Assembly: GCF_000336575.1 (NCBI RefSeq)
Contig: NZ_AOPO01000019.1
Location: forward strand, 20,066-84,065
Direction of reading: 5' to 3'
Origin: Vreelandella titanicae BH1
Lineage (GTDB): Bacteria; Pseudomonadota; Gammaproteobacteria; Pseudomonadales; Halomonadaceae
Length of the DNA: 64,000 nucleotides
Part shown: in pieces, positions 34,763 to 43,384 of the stretch
How positions within the stretch are numbered: the first letter of the stretch is position 1
Layout: every line of letters begins with the position of its first letter
Notes under the pieces: generated by a model
The model's database searches: none
What the model was told of the DNA's origin: nothing
Seen by the model: the letters and a program-made list of their open reading frames with translations, nothing else
Position numbers and translations under genes: made by a program

Positions 34763-36538
34763 GTGGCTCACGAGCACCTTGATGACGTTAAACGCTACCT
34801 TCTTGATCTGCAGGATCGGCTCTGCACCGGATTGGCGAAAGCCGATGGCGCTGCCCAGTTCCAAGAAGATAGCTGGGAGCGTGCAGAGGGCGGTGGTGGT
34901 CGATCACGGGTGATGACCCATGGCGGCGTATTTGAAAAAGGCGGCGTCAACTTCTCCCATGTCTATGGCACCCAGCTGCCGCCTTCGGCCACCGCCGCGC
35001 GCCCTGAACTGGCTGGTCGCAGCTTCCACGCGGTGGGCGTTTCCTGGGTGCTGCACCCGGAAAACCCCCATGTGCCTACCAGCCATGGCAACGTGCGCTT
35101 CTTTATTGCCGAGAAAGCCGGCGAGCCGCCGGTGTGGTGGTTTGGCGGCGGTTTTGACTTAACGCCGTTTTATCCCGTGATGGAAGACGTGGTGCACTGG
35201 CACCGGGTGGCAAAAGCCGCCTGCGACCCCTTTGGCGATGATGTTTATGCGCGCTATAAGGCCTGGTGCGACGAGTACTTTTACCTTAAGCACCGCGATG
35301 AAACCCGCGGCGTCGGTGGGCTGTTTTTCGATGACCTGAACGAAGGTGAGTTTGCCGATTGTTTTGCCGTTCAGCGCGCGGTGGGCGACAGTTTCTTAGC
35401 GGCTTATTTGCCCATCGTTGAGCGCCGTAAAAATGACGCCTGGGGCGAGCGGGAGCGCGACTTCCAGCTTTACCGCCGTGGCCGCTACGTGGAGTTCAAC
35501 CTGGTGTGGGATCGCGGCACGCTATTTGGCTTGCAGAGCGGCGGGCGCACGGAGTCAATTTTGATGTCAATGCCGCCAATGGCGCGCTGGGAGTACGCCT
35601 TTGAGCCAGAGTCCGGCAGTCCCGAAGCGCGCTTGCAGGATTTCTTACACCCCCGGGACTGGCTCGGCGAATTCGCTGAGGATGCATCAAGGAAAAAGCG
35701 GAGAGCTCTCATGACCGATCGCTACTGCGTGTTTGGCAACCCGGTCAAACACTCCAAATCCCCGCAGATCCACGCTGAGTTTGCCCATCAAACGCAACAA
35801 ACCCTTGAGTACACCGCTGAAGAAGCACCGGTGGATGGCTTTGCCGGTGCGTGGCGGGCGTTTATCGACGCGGGCGGGCGTGGCGCCAACGTTACCGTGC
35901 CGTTCAAGGGAGATGCCTTTGCGCTGTGCGACACCTTGAGCCATCGCGCCCGTCGTGCAGGGGCGGTGAATACGCTGATCCTGGGTGGCAATGGCCGTAC
36001 CTACGGCGATACTACCGATGGCATTGGCCTAGTGCGCGATTTGGCCTATCACCGCGTGGCGTTAGCAGACAAGCGCATTTTGGTGGTAGGCGCAGGCGGC
36101 GCCGTGCGCGGCATTCTGGAGCCCCTGCTTGCCGAGGAGCCCAGTGAAATCGTCGTGGTCAACCGCACCGCCGCCAAGGCCGAGCAGCTGGCCAGCGATT
36201 TTGCTGATCTAGGGCCTATCCATGGCGGCGGTTTTGATACCGTTAACGGCACTTTTGATGTAGTGATTAACGGCACCAGTGCCAGCCTATCAGGCGATTT
36301 ACCGCCGTTGCCTGATACGTTGTTCAATACCAATGCCTGGGCCTACGACATGATGTATGGGGCCGAGCCGACGGTATTTTTACAGTGGGCAGGCCCGCAC
36401 GGCGCGAAGTTGCTTGACGGCTTAGGCATGCTGGTCGAGCAGGCCGCCGAGTCGTTTTTTCTATGGCGTAATGTGCGTCCAGAGACGGCATCGGTACGCG
36501 AAATGCTACGTCAGTCGCTGGAGTTTGACGCCTTTTAA
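34763..36538 (+). CDS. hemF-aroE: HemF-AroE fusion: coproporphyrinogen oxidase joined to shikimate dehydrogenase
   Basis: One open frame codes for two whole enzymes. Residues 1-316 are oxygen-dependent coproporphyrinogen III oxidase (GGGFDLTPFYP, KHRDETRGVGGLFFDDL, QSGGRTESILMSMPP, ending in PRDWLG). Residues from M317 (ATG at 35711) are shikimate dehydrogenase (VFGNPVKHSKSPQIH, NVTVPFKGDAF with catalytic lysine, GDTTDGIGL with catalytic aspartate, VVGAGGAVRGIL, NRTAAKAEQL, DGLGMLVEQAAESF). The linker after PRDWLG is about ten residues, EFAEDASRKKRRAL. I chose GTG at 34763, five bases after AGGAG. GGAGA stands before the internal ATG at 35711, so free AroE may also be made. Neighbouring species code these as two adjacent genes; a lost stop codon or a sequence error could explain the join. 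Confidence 0.85.
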   Translation: MAHEHLDDVKRYLLDLQDRLCTGLAKADGAAQFQEDSWERAEGGGGRSRVMTHGGVFEKGGVNFSHVYGTQLPPSATAARPELAGRSFHAVGVSWVLHPENPHVPTSHGNVRFFIAEKAGEPPVWWFGGGFDLTPFYPVMEDVVHWHRVAKAACDPFGDDVYARYKAWCDEYFYLKHRDETRGVGGLFFDDLNEGEFADCFAVQRAVGDSFLAAYLPIVERRKNDAWGERERDFQLYRRGRYVEFNLVWDRGTLFGLQSGGRTESILMSMPPMARWEYAFEPESGSPEARLQDFLHPRDWLGEFAEDASRKKRRALMTDRYCVFGNPVKHSKSPQIHAEFAHQTQQTLEYTAEEAPVDGFAGAWRAFIDAGGRGANVTVPFKGDAFALCDTLSHRARRAGAVNTLILGGNGRTYGDTTDGIGLVRDLAYHRVALADKRILVVGAGGAVRGILEPLLAEEPSEIVVVNRTAAKAEQLASDFADLGPIHGGGFDTVNGTFDVVINGTSASLSGDLPPLPDTLFNTNAWAYDMMYGAEPTVFLQWAGPHGAKLLDGLGMLVEQAAESFFLWRNVRPETASVREMLRQSLEFDAF

Positions 36539-36562
36539 TGATGAAAGACGTTAGAGAGGCAC

Positions 36563-37522
36563 TCAAAGGGACTCAATATATGCCTCCACATCTGCATGTA
36601 GATTGCCAACTAAAGCGACTTCCCTCATGAACAACTGAGTGGCTGGCGATAAGCTAGCCCCTTTTCGGGTGACTAATTCGTAGGGTTCGCTACGCGAGTG
36701 CAGTTGGATAGGTAGCCGATACACCATGCCCGCATCAACAAAAGGTTTTGAGGCATCGACGGACATGAGTGCGACTGATTCGCGGTCATGGCCAAGCATT
36801 GAGATGCTCGTGAAAGCGGATGCTGTTTCGATAGGGTAGAGCGGAAACGGGATCTTGGCCTCGTGAAACTCGCGTTCCAGCAATAGCCGCATCGGCATAT
36901 TGGCGGGATACACAATCCACGAGGTGTCAGATAAGTCGGCGAGTGTCAGCGCTGAATGGCGAGTGAGCGGATTGTCAGGATGGCAAATGACCGCCAACTC
37001 CTCCTCGTGGATGTCCAGACTGGTGTACAGATGCGGCCTTTGATTCACTCGCGACCGGCAAATGGCGGCATCGAGTCGACCACGGTCAAGTAAGTTGAGC
37101 AGGCGCGCGCTGGTATCTTCGACCACCTCTATGGATATCGCCGGCTGCAGGCTGCGAACCCGCGACAACGCCGCCGAAATCAGTGGCACAGCCCCCATGA
37201 TCAATCCCACCGCCAGTCGGCCACCACGGCCTTGCTGCATGCTTTCCAACTCTTCATGGAAGTGGGCCAGATCCGTGTTGATCAGGCGTGCATAGCGCAC
37301 CGCACAGAGCCCCATGTCCGTCGTTTCCAGCCCCTTATGCGTACGCTGAAACAGCTGTACGCCCAGCATGGCTTCGATTTCATTGAGTGCTTTGGTGGCC
37401 CCTGGCTGGGTCAGCGCCACGGACTCGGCCGCTTTTTGCACCGTGCCATGTTCATGCAAGGCAATCAGCAGGCGTAAGTGGCGCATGCGCAGGCGGGAAA
37501 TGATGGACGTCAGTGTAGACAT
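36563..37522 (-). CDS. LysR-family regulator of the adjacent catabolic cluster
   Basis: A 319-residue LysR regulator with an N-terminal winged HTH (RLRMRHLRLLIALHEHGTVQ start, core AAESVALTQPGATKALNEIE, about residues 12-70) and a two-lobed effector domain (about 95-300). The HTH type and VGLIMGAVPLI segment resemble regulators of aromatic or sugar acid catabolism (GbpR/PcaQ type). It is divergent from the iron alcohol dehydrogenase gene with 118 bp between, so I infer that it controls the cluster to its right. It converges on the hemF-aroE gene with only 24 bp between. The inducer is unknown. Confidence 0.88.
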   Translation of the reverse strand: MSTLTSIISRLRMRHLRLLIALHEHGTVQKAAESVALTQPGATKALNEIEAMLGVQLFQRTHKGLETTDMGLCAVRYARLINTDLAHFHEELESMQQGRGGRLAVGLIMGAVPLISAALSRVRSLQPAISIEVVEDTSARLLNLLDRGRLDAAICRSRVNQRPHLYTSLDIHEEELAVICHPDNPLTRHSALTLADLSDTSWIVYPANMPMRLLLEREFHEAKIPFPLYPIETASAFTSISMLGHDRESVALMSVDASKPFVDAGMVYRLPIQLHSRSEPYELVTRKGASLSPATQLFMREVALVGNLHADVEAYIESL

Positions 37523-37640
37523 GAATTTTTGTTATGCCGCTATCAGAGGTTGTCATTATCCAGCGTTGGGCCGCGCGAATATAGTCAATGCAGCAAGTCA
37601 CTCTCTATTTCCGAATAATTAACAAAGACGACAACACGCT

Positions 37641-38774
37641 ATGGCACTCATCAACTACGTGACCCAAGTACAGTTTGGCGACGGCAGCGTCGATCTATTG
37701 CAAGACGAATGCACCCGCCTGGGTATCCATCGCCCGCTGATTGTAACAGATGAAGGGATTCAACAGGCGGGACTGCTGGAGCGGATACAGCGTGTCCTGG
37801 ATCACCCCGCTGCTGTCTTTACCCGTACGCCGCCCAACCCGAATGAGGGCGCGGTACGCGAGGCGGTGGCGTTTTACCAGTCCCAGCAGTGCGATGGTGT
37901 GATCGCACTGGGCGGTGGCTCGCCCATCGATCTCGCCAAGGGCGTGGCGGTGAGCGTGGCGCACCCTGGGCCGCTGCGCCAGTTCGCCGTCATCGAAGGC
38001 GGCATGTCACGGATTACCTCGGCAACCGCCCCAGTGATTGCCATCCCGACAACGGCGGGTACCGGCAGCGAAGTCGGCCGTGGAGCCATTTTGATTCTCG
38101 ACGATGGCCGCAAGGTGGGCGTGCTGTCGCCCCACGTCGTCCCCAAACTGGCGATCTGCGATCCCGAGCTGACGCTTGGCTTGCCCGCCCGCATGACCGC
38201 AGCAACGGGCATCGATGCCATCGCGCACTGCATGGAAACCTTCATGGCACCCTCGTTCAATCCTCCGGCAGATGGCATTGCCCTGGATGGCTTGCGGCGC
38301 GCCTGGGCGCATATCGAAACCGCGGTCAACGAGCCGAGTAACCGTGAGGCACGCACGAACATGATGAGTGCCTCCATGCAGGGCGCGCTGGCCTTTCAAA
38401 AAGGGCTTGGCTGCGTGCACAGCCTGAGTCACTCGCTGGGTGGGCTCAATCCGTCGCTGCACCACGGCACCCTGAACGCCATTCTGCTGCCCGCAGTGAT
38501 CCGCTTCAACGCCCAGGCCGACACGATGGTCAAGGACGACAAACTGGCCCGGATGGCCCAAGCGATGAACCTGCCAGCGGGCCAAGACGTGGCGGATGCC
38601 ATGCAGGCGCTAACGAAGCGTCTGAATCTCCCCACGGGCTTGGGCGAGCTCGGTATTACCTCGGCCATGTTCGACGACATCATCAAGGGGGCGCTGGCGG
38701 ATCATAGCCACAAGACCAACCCCATCGATGCCAGCGCCAACGACTACCGCCAACTTCTCGAATGTTCGCTGTAA
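37641..38774 (+). CDS. Iron-containing alcohol dehydrogenase
   Basis: A 377-residue group III (Fe-ADH) dehydrogenase. The NAD-binding half shows IALGGGSPIDLAKG and IPTTAGTGSEVGRGAI; the metal site is D192 and H196 in TGIDAIAHCMET, H260 in CVHSLSHSLGG and H274 in LHHGTLNAILLP. Family members oxidise primary alcohols or hydroxy acids such as 4-hydroxybutyrate, or reduce maleylacetate. It heads the cluster ADH - aldehyde dehydrogenase - TRAP transporter - D-lactate dehydrogenase type enzyme, so it probably produces an aldehyde acid for the next enzyme. The ribosome site is weak. The exact substrate cannot be read from the sequence. Confidence 0.88.
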   Translation: MALINYVTQVQFGDGSVDLLQDECTRLGIHRPLIVTDEGIQQAGLLERIQRVLDHPAAVFTRTPPNPNEGAVREAVAFYQSQQCDGVIALGGGSPIDLAKGVAVSVAHPGPLRQFAVIEGGMSRITSATAPVIAIPTTAGTGSEVGRGAILILDDGRKVGVLSPHVVPKLAICDPELTLGLPARMTAATGIDAIAHCMETFMAPSFNPPADGIALDGLRRAWAHIETAVNEPSNREARTNMMSASMQGALAFQKGLGCVHSLSHSLGGLNPSLHHGTLNAILLPAVIRFNAQADTMVKDDKLARMAQAMNLPAGQDVADAMQALTKRLNLPTGLGELGITSAMFDDIIKGALADHSHKTNPIDASANDYRQLLECSL

Positions 38775-38816
38775 GTCTTGGCGAGCGATTCCTCTGAACC
38801 ATCGGGAGAGCAATGT

Positions 38817-40403
38817 ATGAGTACCACGTTGACCGGCCAGCAGTTCATCGGCGGCGAGCGCAGCGGCCAGGGCCAGGCCTTGCTCGCCAGCGTCGCCGCC
38901 GCGGATGGTAGCCACCATGATCTGGCCTACTTTCAGGCGACGGTGGAAGAGGTCGAGCAGGCGGTAGCGGCCGCCTCTGCGGCTTATCCAGCTTTTCGCC
39001 AGCTCGCGCCAGAAGCGCGTGCACAGTTTCTGGAAGCGATTGCCGACGAGCTCGACGCACTGGGCGATGACTTCATCAATGACGTCGTGCGTGAGACGGC
39101 GCTACCCGCCGCCCGCATCAACGGTGAGCGGTGGCGTACCAGCGGGCAGTTACGGCTGTTTGCCGAGGTGTTGCGCCGAGGCGACTTTTTAGGGGCGCGC
39201 ATCGATCTGGCTTTGCCTGAGCGCTCCCCTCTGCCGCGCCCTGATCTGCGCCAGGTCAAGATGGGCCTTGGGCCGGTGGCGGTCTTCGGGGCCAGCAACT
39301 TTCCGCTGGCGTTTTCCGTGGCGGGGGGCGATACCGCGTCAGCACTGGCCGCTGGCTGCCCGGTCGTGGTCAAAGCCCACTCCAGCCACGTGATGACCGC
39401 CGAATGGGTCGCACAGGCCATCGAGCGAGCGGCACGCAACGCCGCCATGCCTGTGGGCGTGTTCAACATGATCTATGGCAGTGGGGTCGGTAAAGACCTG
39501 GTACAGGCGTCGGGTATCAAGGCGGTGGGCTTTACCGGCTCGCTGTCGGGCGGGCGGGCGCTTTGCGATCTGGCCGCGCAACGTCCGGAGCCCATTCCTG
39601 TGTTTGCCGAGATGTCGAGCATCAACCCCGTTTGGCTGATGCCGGCGGCGCTGCGGGAAAGAGGCGTGCGCATTGCTACCGATCTAGCGGCGTCGGTCAC
39701 CCTGGGGTGCGGCCAGTTCTGCACCAACCCGGGGCTGGTGTTGGCGGTGGACTCCCCGGAAACGGAGCAGTTTATTGCCGCGTTGGGCGACGCCCTGGCG
39801 AGTGCCGATGAGCAGGTGATGCTCAACCGCCAGACCCTGGAACACTACCAACAAGGCGTTGCGCGGCTCGCCGAACTGCCCGGGGTCACCCAGCTAGTCG
39901 GGGGCGGCGCTGTGCCGGGCAAAGCGCGAGCACACCTGTTCCGCGCGACGCCCGACTCTCTCTTCAGGTCGGATCGTCCGCTGGAGGACGAAGTCTTTGG
40001 GCCGACCACCATCGTCGTGACGGTGCCGGATAGCGAGACGCTGGCGCGCTATTTCGACGTCATGCAGGGGCAGTTGACCGTCACCCTGCACGCCGAGCCG
40101 GAAGATCTCTCGGCCCACACGGAGATGATGACGCAGTTAGAGCATCGCGCCGGGCTCCTGCTGCTCAATGGCTACCCTACGGGCGTCGAGGTGTGTGATG
40201 CGATGGTTCATGGCGGGCCTTACCCGGCGACCTCGGATGCCCGCGGAACCTCAGTCGGCACGCTGGCGATCGACCGCTATCTACGCCCCGTCTGCTTCCA
40301 GAACTACCCCGATGCCTTCCTGCCGAGTGCCCTCCAAAACGCCAATCCGTTAGGGCTGATGCGCTTGGTCAACGGGCAACTCAGCCGGGACTCACTCGGT
40401 TAG
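38817..40403 (+). CDS. Aldehyde dehydrogenase of the 2-oxoglutarate semialdehyde type
   Basis: A 528-residue enzyme of the KGSADH branch (type III, about 525 residues), which oxidises 2,5-dioxopentanoate to 2-oxoglutarate in sugar-acid and hydroxyproline pathways. I chose the ATG at 38817 (GGAGA seven bases before); the frame is open from 38778. The protein starts LTGQQFIGGERSGQG, has FGASNFPLAFSVAGGDTASALAAGCPVVVK, the general base E265 in PVFAEMSSINPVW and the nucleophile C302 in GCGQFCTNPGL, then LEDEVFGPTTIVV and the C-terminal GYPTGVEVCDAMVHGGPYPAT that marks this branch. Succinic or other semialdehydes are possible alternatives. Confidence 0.88.
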   Translation: MSTTLTGQQFIGGERSGQGQALLASVAAADGSHHDLAYFQATVEEVEQAVAAASAAYPAFRQLAPEARAQFLEAIADELDALGDDFINDVVRETALPAARINGERWRTSGQLRLFAEVLRRGDFLGARIDLALPERSPLPRPDLRQVKMGLGPVAVFGASNFPLAFSVAGGDTASALAAGCPVVVKAHSSHVMTAEWVAQAIERAARNAAMPVGVFNMIYGSGVGKDLVQASGIKAVGFTGSLSGGRALCDLAAQRPEPIPVFAEMSSINPVWLMPAALRERGVRIATDLAASVTLGCGQFCTNPGLVLAVDSPETEQFIAALGDALASADEQVMLNRQTLEHYQQGVARLAELPGVTQLVGGGAVPGKARAHLFRATPDSLFRSDRPLEDEVFGPTTIVVTVPDSETLARYFDVMQGQLTVTLHAEPEDLSAHTEMMTQLEHRAGLLLLNGYPTGVEVCDAMVHGGPYPATSDARGTSVGTLAIDRYLRPVCFQNYPDAFLPSALQNANPLGLMRLVNGQLSRDSLG

Positions 40404-40546
40404 CACGCCGGTTCACGCGCAACACATCACCACAATAAAACAACACAGGTGCCATAAAAATGAAATCCAAAACGCCAACGTTAAAAACCTTCGCTGTTCA
40501 AGCGGTAGCACGCATCAATACTAAAAATAATTTAGGAGCTAATCAT

Positions 40547-41536
40547 ATGACTTACTTTAGATACGACAAAATCGCCGCGATAGTGGGAACGCTAGCGCTC
40601 TCCATGAGCTGGGGTGTATCAACGGCATTGGGGCAAACCGTGTTGACCGTCACCCACTCGTCACCCGCCGACAGCCACTTCGGTGAGGCGGCCATCGCGT
40701 TCGAGCAGAGCCTCGAAGCGCAAACCGAGGGTGCCATCGACGTCGTCATCCAGCGTTTGGACAATGAGCGCGAGGCGCTGGAGAGCGTCCAGTTCGGAAC
40801 GCAGGAGTGCGCCATCGTATCAGCGGGCCCGCTGGGCAACTTTGTACCGGAAACCCGCGTGTTGGACGTGCCGTTTATGTTCGATGGCTACGACCACGCG
40901 CGCGGGGTGCTGGATGGCGAAATCGGCCAAGAGCTGCTGGCGCTTTTCCCTCGCTATGGCCTCGAAGGGGTGGCCTGGATGGAAAACGGCTTTCGCAACC
41001 TGACGACGGGTTCCAAAAGCATCGTGTCGCCGGACGACCTGGTGGGTATGAAGATCCGCACCATGGAGAACCCTATCCACATCGCGGCTTGGCAGGCGGC
41101 TGGCGTGTTGCCTACCCCGATGGCGTTCTCTGAGCTTCCGCCCGCCCTGCAGCAGGGCACGGTGGATGGCCAGGAGAATCCGATTCCGGTCATTCTGGCG
41201 AACAACCTCGATATGATGCAGCAGCATCTCTATCTGACGCGTCACGTATACTCCCCCGGCATTTTTGCCTGTAATCCCGATTTCGTTGCGGGGCTTGACG
41301 AGCAGCAACAAGCGGCCCTCAAAACGTCCGGGGCGTTTGCGGCAGCCGCGAACCGTAAACGGGTGGAAAAGGATGAGTTAGTCGGCATCGAGACGCTACG
41401 CGACCGCGGTATCGATATCGTGGAGATCGATGACATCCAGGCGTATCGCGATGCCATGGCCAGTGCCTACGCCGATTTCGAAGCCGAGTTCGGCGCCGAG
41501 AGACTGCAAGCCATCCGAGACTGGAGCGCCGAATGA
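40547..41536 (+). CDS. TRAP transporter periplasmic substrate-binding protein (DctP family)
   Basis: A 329-residue solute receptor. I chose the ATG at 40547 because AGGAG stands eight bases before it and it opens directly into a signal peptide (IAAIVGTLALSMSWGVSTALGQ, cut after about residue 29); the frame from 40460 would bury this peptide. The DctP core shows VLTVTHSSPADSHFGEAA, AWMENGFRNLTTGSKSI, LVGMKIRTMENP (with the arginine that binds the substrate carboxylate) and ALQQGTVDGQENP. It delivers a carboxylate, probably the hydroxy acid broken down by the cluster, to the DctQM permease. Stop and dctQ start overlap (ATGA). Confidence 0.93.
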   Translation: MTYFRYDKIAAIVGTLALSMSWGVSTALGQTVLTVTHSSPADSHFGEAAIAFEQSLEAQTEGAIDVVIQRLDNEREALESVQFGTQECAIVSAGPLGNFVPETRVLDVPFMFDGYDHARGVLDGEIGQELLALFPRYGLEGVAWMENGFRNLTTGSKSIVSPDDLVGMKIRTMENPIHIAAWQAAGVLPTPMAFSELPPALQQGTVDGQENPIPVILANNLDMMQQHLYLTRHVYSPGIFACNPDFVAGLDEQQQAALKTSGAFAAAANRKRVEKDELVGIETLRDRGIDIVEIDDIQAYRDAMASAYADFEAEFGAERLQAIRDWSAE

Positions 41537-42024
41537 GCAGGGGCATCGCCACGATCCAGCGCATCGATCGAGGCATTGCAATGGGGGTGGCGTTAGCCGC
41601 CTCCTGCGCCTTGGCGATTGCGGTAGGAGCCAGCTTCTGGCAGGTGCTGGGCCGATTCGTCTTCCAAGCCCCGTCGGTCTGGTCCGAAGCTCTGACCCGC
41701 TTAGCTCTGGTCTGGATGGTACTGCTGGGCTGTTCGGTGGCGTTGCGGCGGGGGGCATTCGTAGCCATCGATTTAGCCAAGGTACTGACCTCGGGCCGAG
41801 TGCGACGGTCGATCGAGCTGGTCACGCTACTGTCCTGCCTGACGCTGTTTGCCACGCTCTTCTGGTTTGGCTGGGAGGTGGTGTCCCGCGTGCGTTTTCA
41901 GCAGATGGCGGGGTTGGATATCTCGATGAGTTGGGGATACGCCGCCCTCCCGGTGGGGGCGGTGTTCGCCATGCTGGGTAGCATTGTTCACTTTATCGAA
42001 ACAGGTAGAGGAGAGGCACCATGA
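41533..42024 (+). CDS. TRAP transporter small permease (DctQ family)
   Basis: A 163-residue membrane protein with four hydrophobic segments (about 17-40, 52-70, 93-112, 128-150). Family marks are FWQVLGRFVFQAPSVWSEALTRLALVW, WMVLLGCSVALRRGAFVAID and the final segment DISMSWGYAALPVGAVF. It forms the sodium-driven transporter with the DctM subunit. Overlaps of four bases on both sides show tight coupling. Confidence 0.93.
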   Translation: MSRGIATIQRIDRGIAMGVALAASCALAIAVGASFWQVLGRFVFQAPSVWSEALTRLALVWMVLLGCSVALRRGAFVAIDLAKVLTSGRVRRSIELVTLLSCLTLFATLFWFGWEVVSRVRFQQMAGLDISMSWGYAALPVGAVFAMLGSIVHFIETGRGEAP

Positions 42025-43298
42025 CCAGTGCGCTGATCACCTCCATGCTGATTCTGTTCGCGATATCGGTGCCTATCGCGATTGCCATAGGTTTGGCCTC
42101 GATGGTCGGATTGGTGGGCTTTACCAGCCTGCCGCTGCTCGTGGTGCCGCAGCAGATCTTTATCGCGCTGGATAAATTCCCGTTGGCCGCCATTCCGTTC
42201 TTTATTCTTGCGGGCAATTTGATGGAAGTAGGTGGGCTGTCGCGCAGGCTGGTCGAGTTTGCACGCGCCTTTACCGGCCAACTGCAGGGGGGGCTGGCTA
42301 TCACCTGTGTACTGACCTGCATGATGTTTTCAGCCATTTCCGGGTCGAGTGTCGCCACTACCTTTGCCGTAGGGGCCATCCTCATTCCTGCCATGCGCGA
42401 TTACGGCTATCCCATTGGCTTCGCGGCCGCCCTGATGGCCGTATCGGCGGAGCTTGGCGTGATTCTCCCGCCTTCGATTCCCATGATTCTGTACGGTGTC
42501 GCCACGCAGACCTCCATTCCGGATCTGTTTCTCGCGGGGGTGCTGCCAGGGGTATTGATTGCCGGTAGCCTGATGGCCACCATCTTCATCTGGTGCCGGA
42601 TCAAGGGGTGGGGAAAGCGCGATGGCGATGGAAGGCTCTCTCGCCTCGACGCGATCCGGCGAGCGGTCTGGTCGCTGGTGATGCCCGTTCTTATTATGGG
42701 CGGTATTTATGGCGGTGTGACCACGCCCACCGAGGCCAGCGTCATTGCCGTGGTCTATGCGCTGGTGGTAGGGCTTTTCCTGCATCGTGAAATGACGCTC
42801 AAAGACGTTGCGTTGGCGTTTCGTAAATCGGTGGTCACCTCCGCGGTGATCATGTTCATCATCGGTGCCGCCAGTTTGATGGGCTACTTGTTGAATCGTC
42901 AGGGGGTGCCCGATGCCGCGGCGCTCTGGTTGACTAGCACCTTCGATGGCCCAACCTCGCTGATGCTGGCCATCAACTTTATGCTGTTCGTGGTGGGCAT
43001 GTTCATCGAGACAGGCGCCAGCATTGTAGTGCTCGCACCGATCCTTCAGGATGCCGCACTGCGCGTGGGTATCGAGCCGGTGCACTTTGGCACCGTCATG
43101 GTGGTGAACCTTGCGCTGGGGATGATTACACCTCCGCTGGGCGTCAACCTGTTTGCTGCCGCGCAGATTGCCGGCTGTTCGGTCACGCATATGCTGAGAC
43201 CGTTGCTGGTTTTCCTGGGCGTCATCATCGTCTGCCTGATGATCATCACCTTTGTCCCTCAGCTCTCGCTGTTCCTACCTGGCACGATGGCGCGTTAA
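42021..43298 (+). CDS. TRAP transporter large permease (DctM family)
   Basis: A 425-residue DctM subunit with about 12 membrane segments. Marks are FPLAAIPFFILAGNLMEVGGLSRRLVEFA, ITCVLTCMMFSAISGSSVATTFAVG, LGVILPPSIPMILYG, GGVTTPTEASVIAVVYAL, FIETGASIVVLAPIL and NLALGMITPPLGVNLFAA. It completes the dctPQM set and should use a sodium gradient, which suits a halophile. A hairpin lies 20 bp after the stop. Confidence 0.95.
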   Translation: MTSALITSMLILFAISVPIAIAIGLASMVGLVGFTSLPLLVVPQQIFIALDKFPLAAIPFFILAGNLMEVGGLSRRLVEFARAFTGQLQGGLAITCVLTCMMFSAISGSSVATTFAVGAILIPAMRDYGYPIGFAAALMAVSAELGVILPPSIPMILYGVATQTSIPDLFLAGVLPGVLIAGSLMATIFIWCRIKGWGKRDGDGRLSRLDAIRRAVWSLVMPVLIMGGIYGGVTTPTEASVIAVVYALVVGLFLHREMTLKDVALAFRKSVVTSAVIMFIIGAASLMGYLLNRQGVPDAAALWLTSTFDGPTSLMLAINFMLFVVGMFIETGASIVVLAPILQDAALRVGIEPVHFGTVMVVNLALGMITPPLGVNLFAAAQIAGCSVTHMLRPLLVFLGVIIVCLMIITFVPQLSLFLPGTMAR

Positions 43299-43318
43299 CA
43301 AGGCAGCTAAAGCATTCG

Positions 43319-43352
43319 GAGTGCGCTCTCCCGGCATAGGGGTAGCGCTCTC
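43319..43352 (+). promoter_or_regulatory. Intergenic hairpin between TRAP genes and dld
   Basis: GAGTGCGCT (43319-43327) pairs with AGCGCTCTC (43344-43352) apart from one mismatch, with an inner CCC/GGG stem and the loop GGCATA. No T run follows, so it is not a standard terminator; it may act in transcript processing or stability between dctM and dld. Confidence 0.4.
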
Positions 43353-43384
43353 TGCTCACCATGAACATTGATGGGTATTTATAG

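Noticed and set aside
40460..40546. Upstream start for the DctP protein
   Set aside because: It would place 29 residues before the signal peptide and lacks a ribosome site, whereas AGGAG precedes the ATG at 40547.
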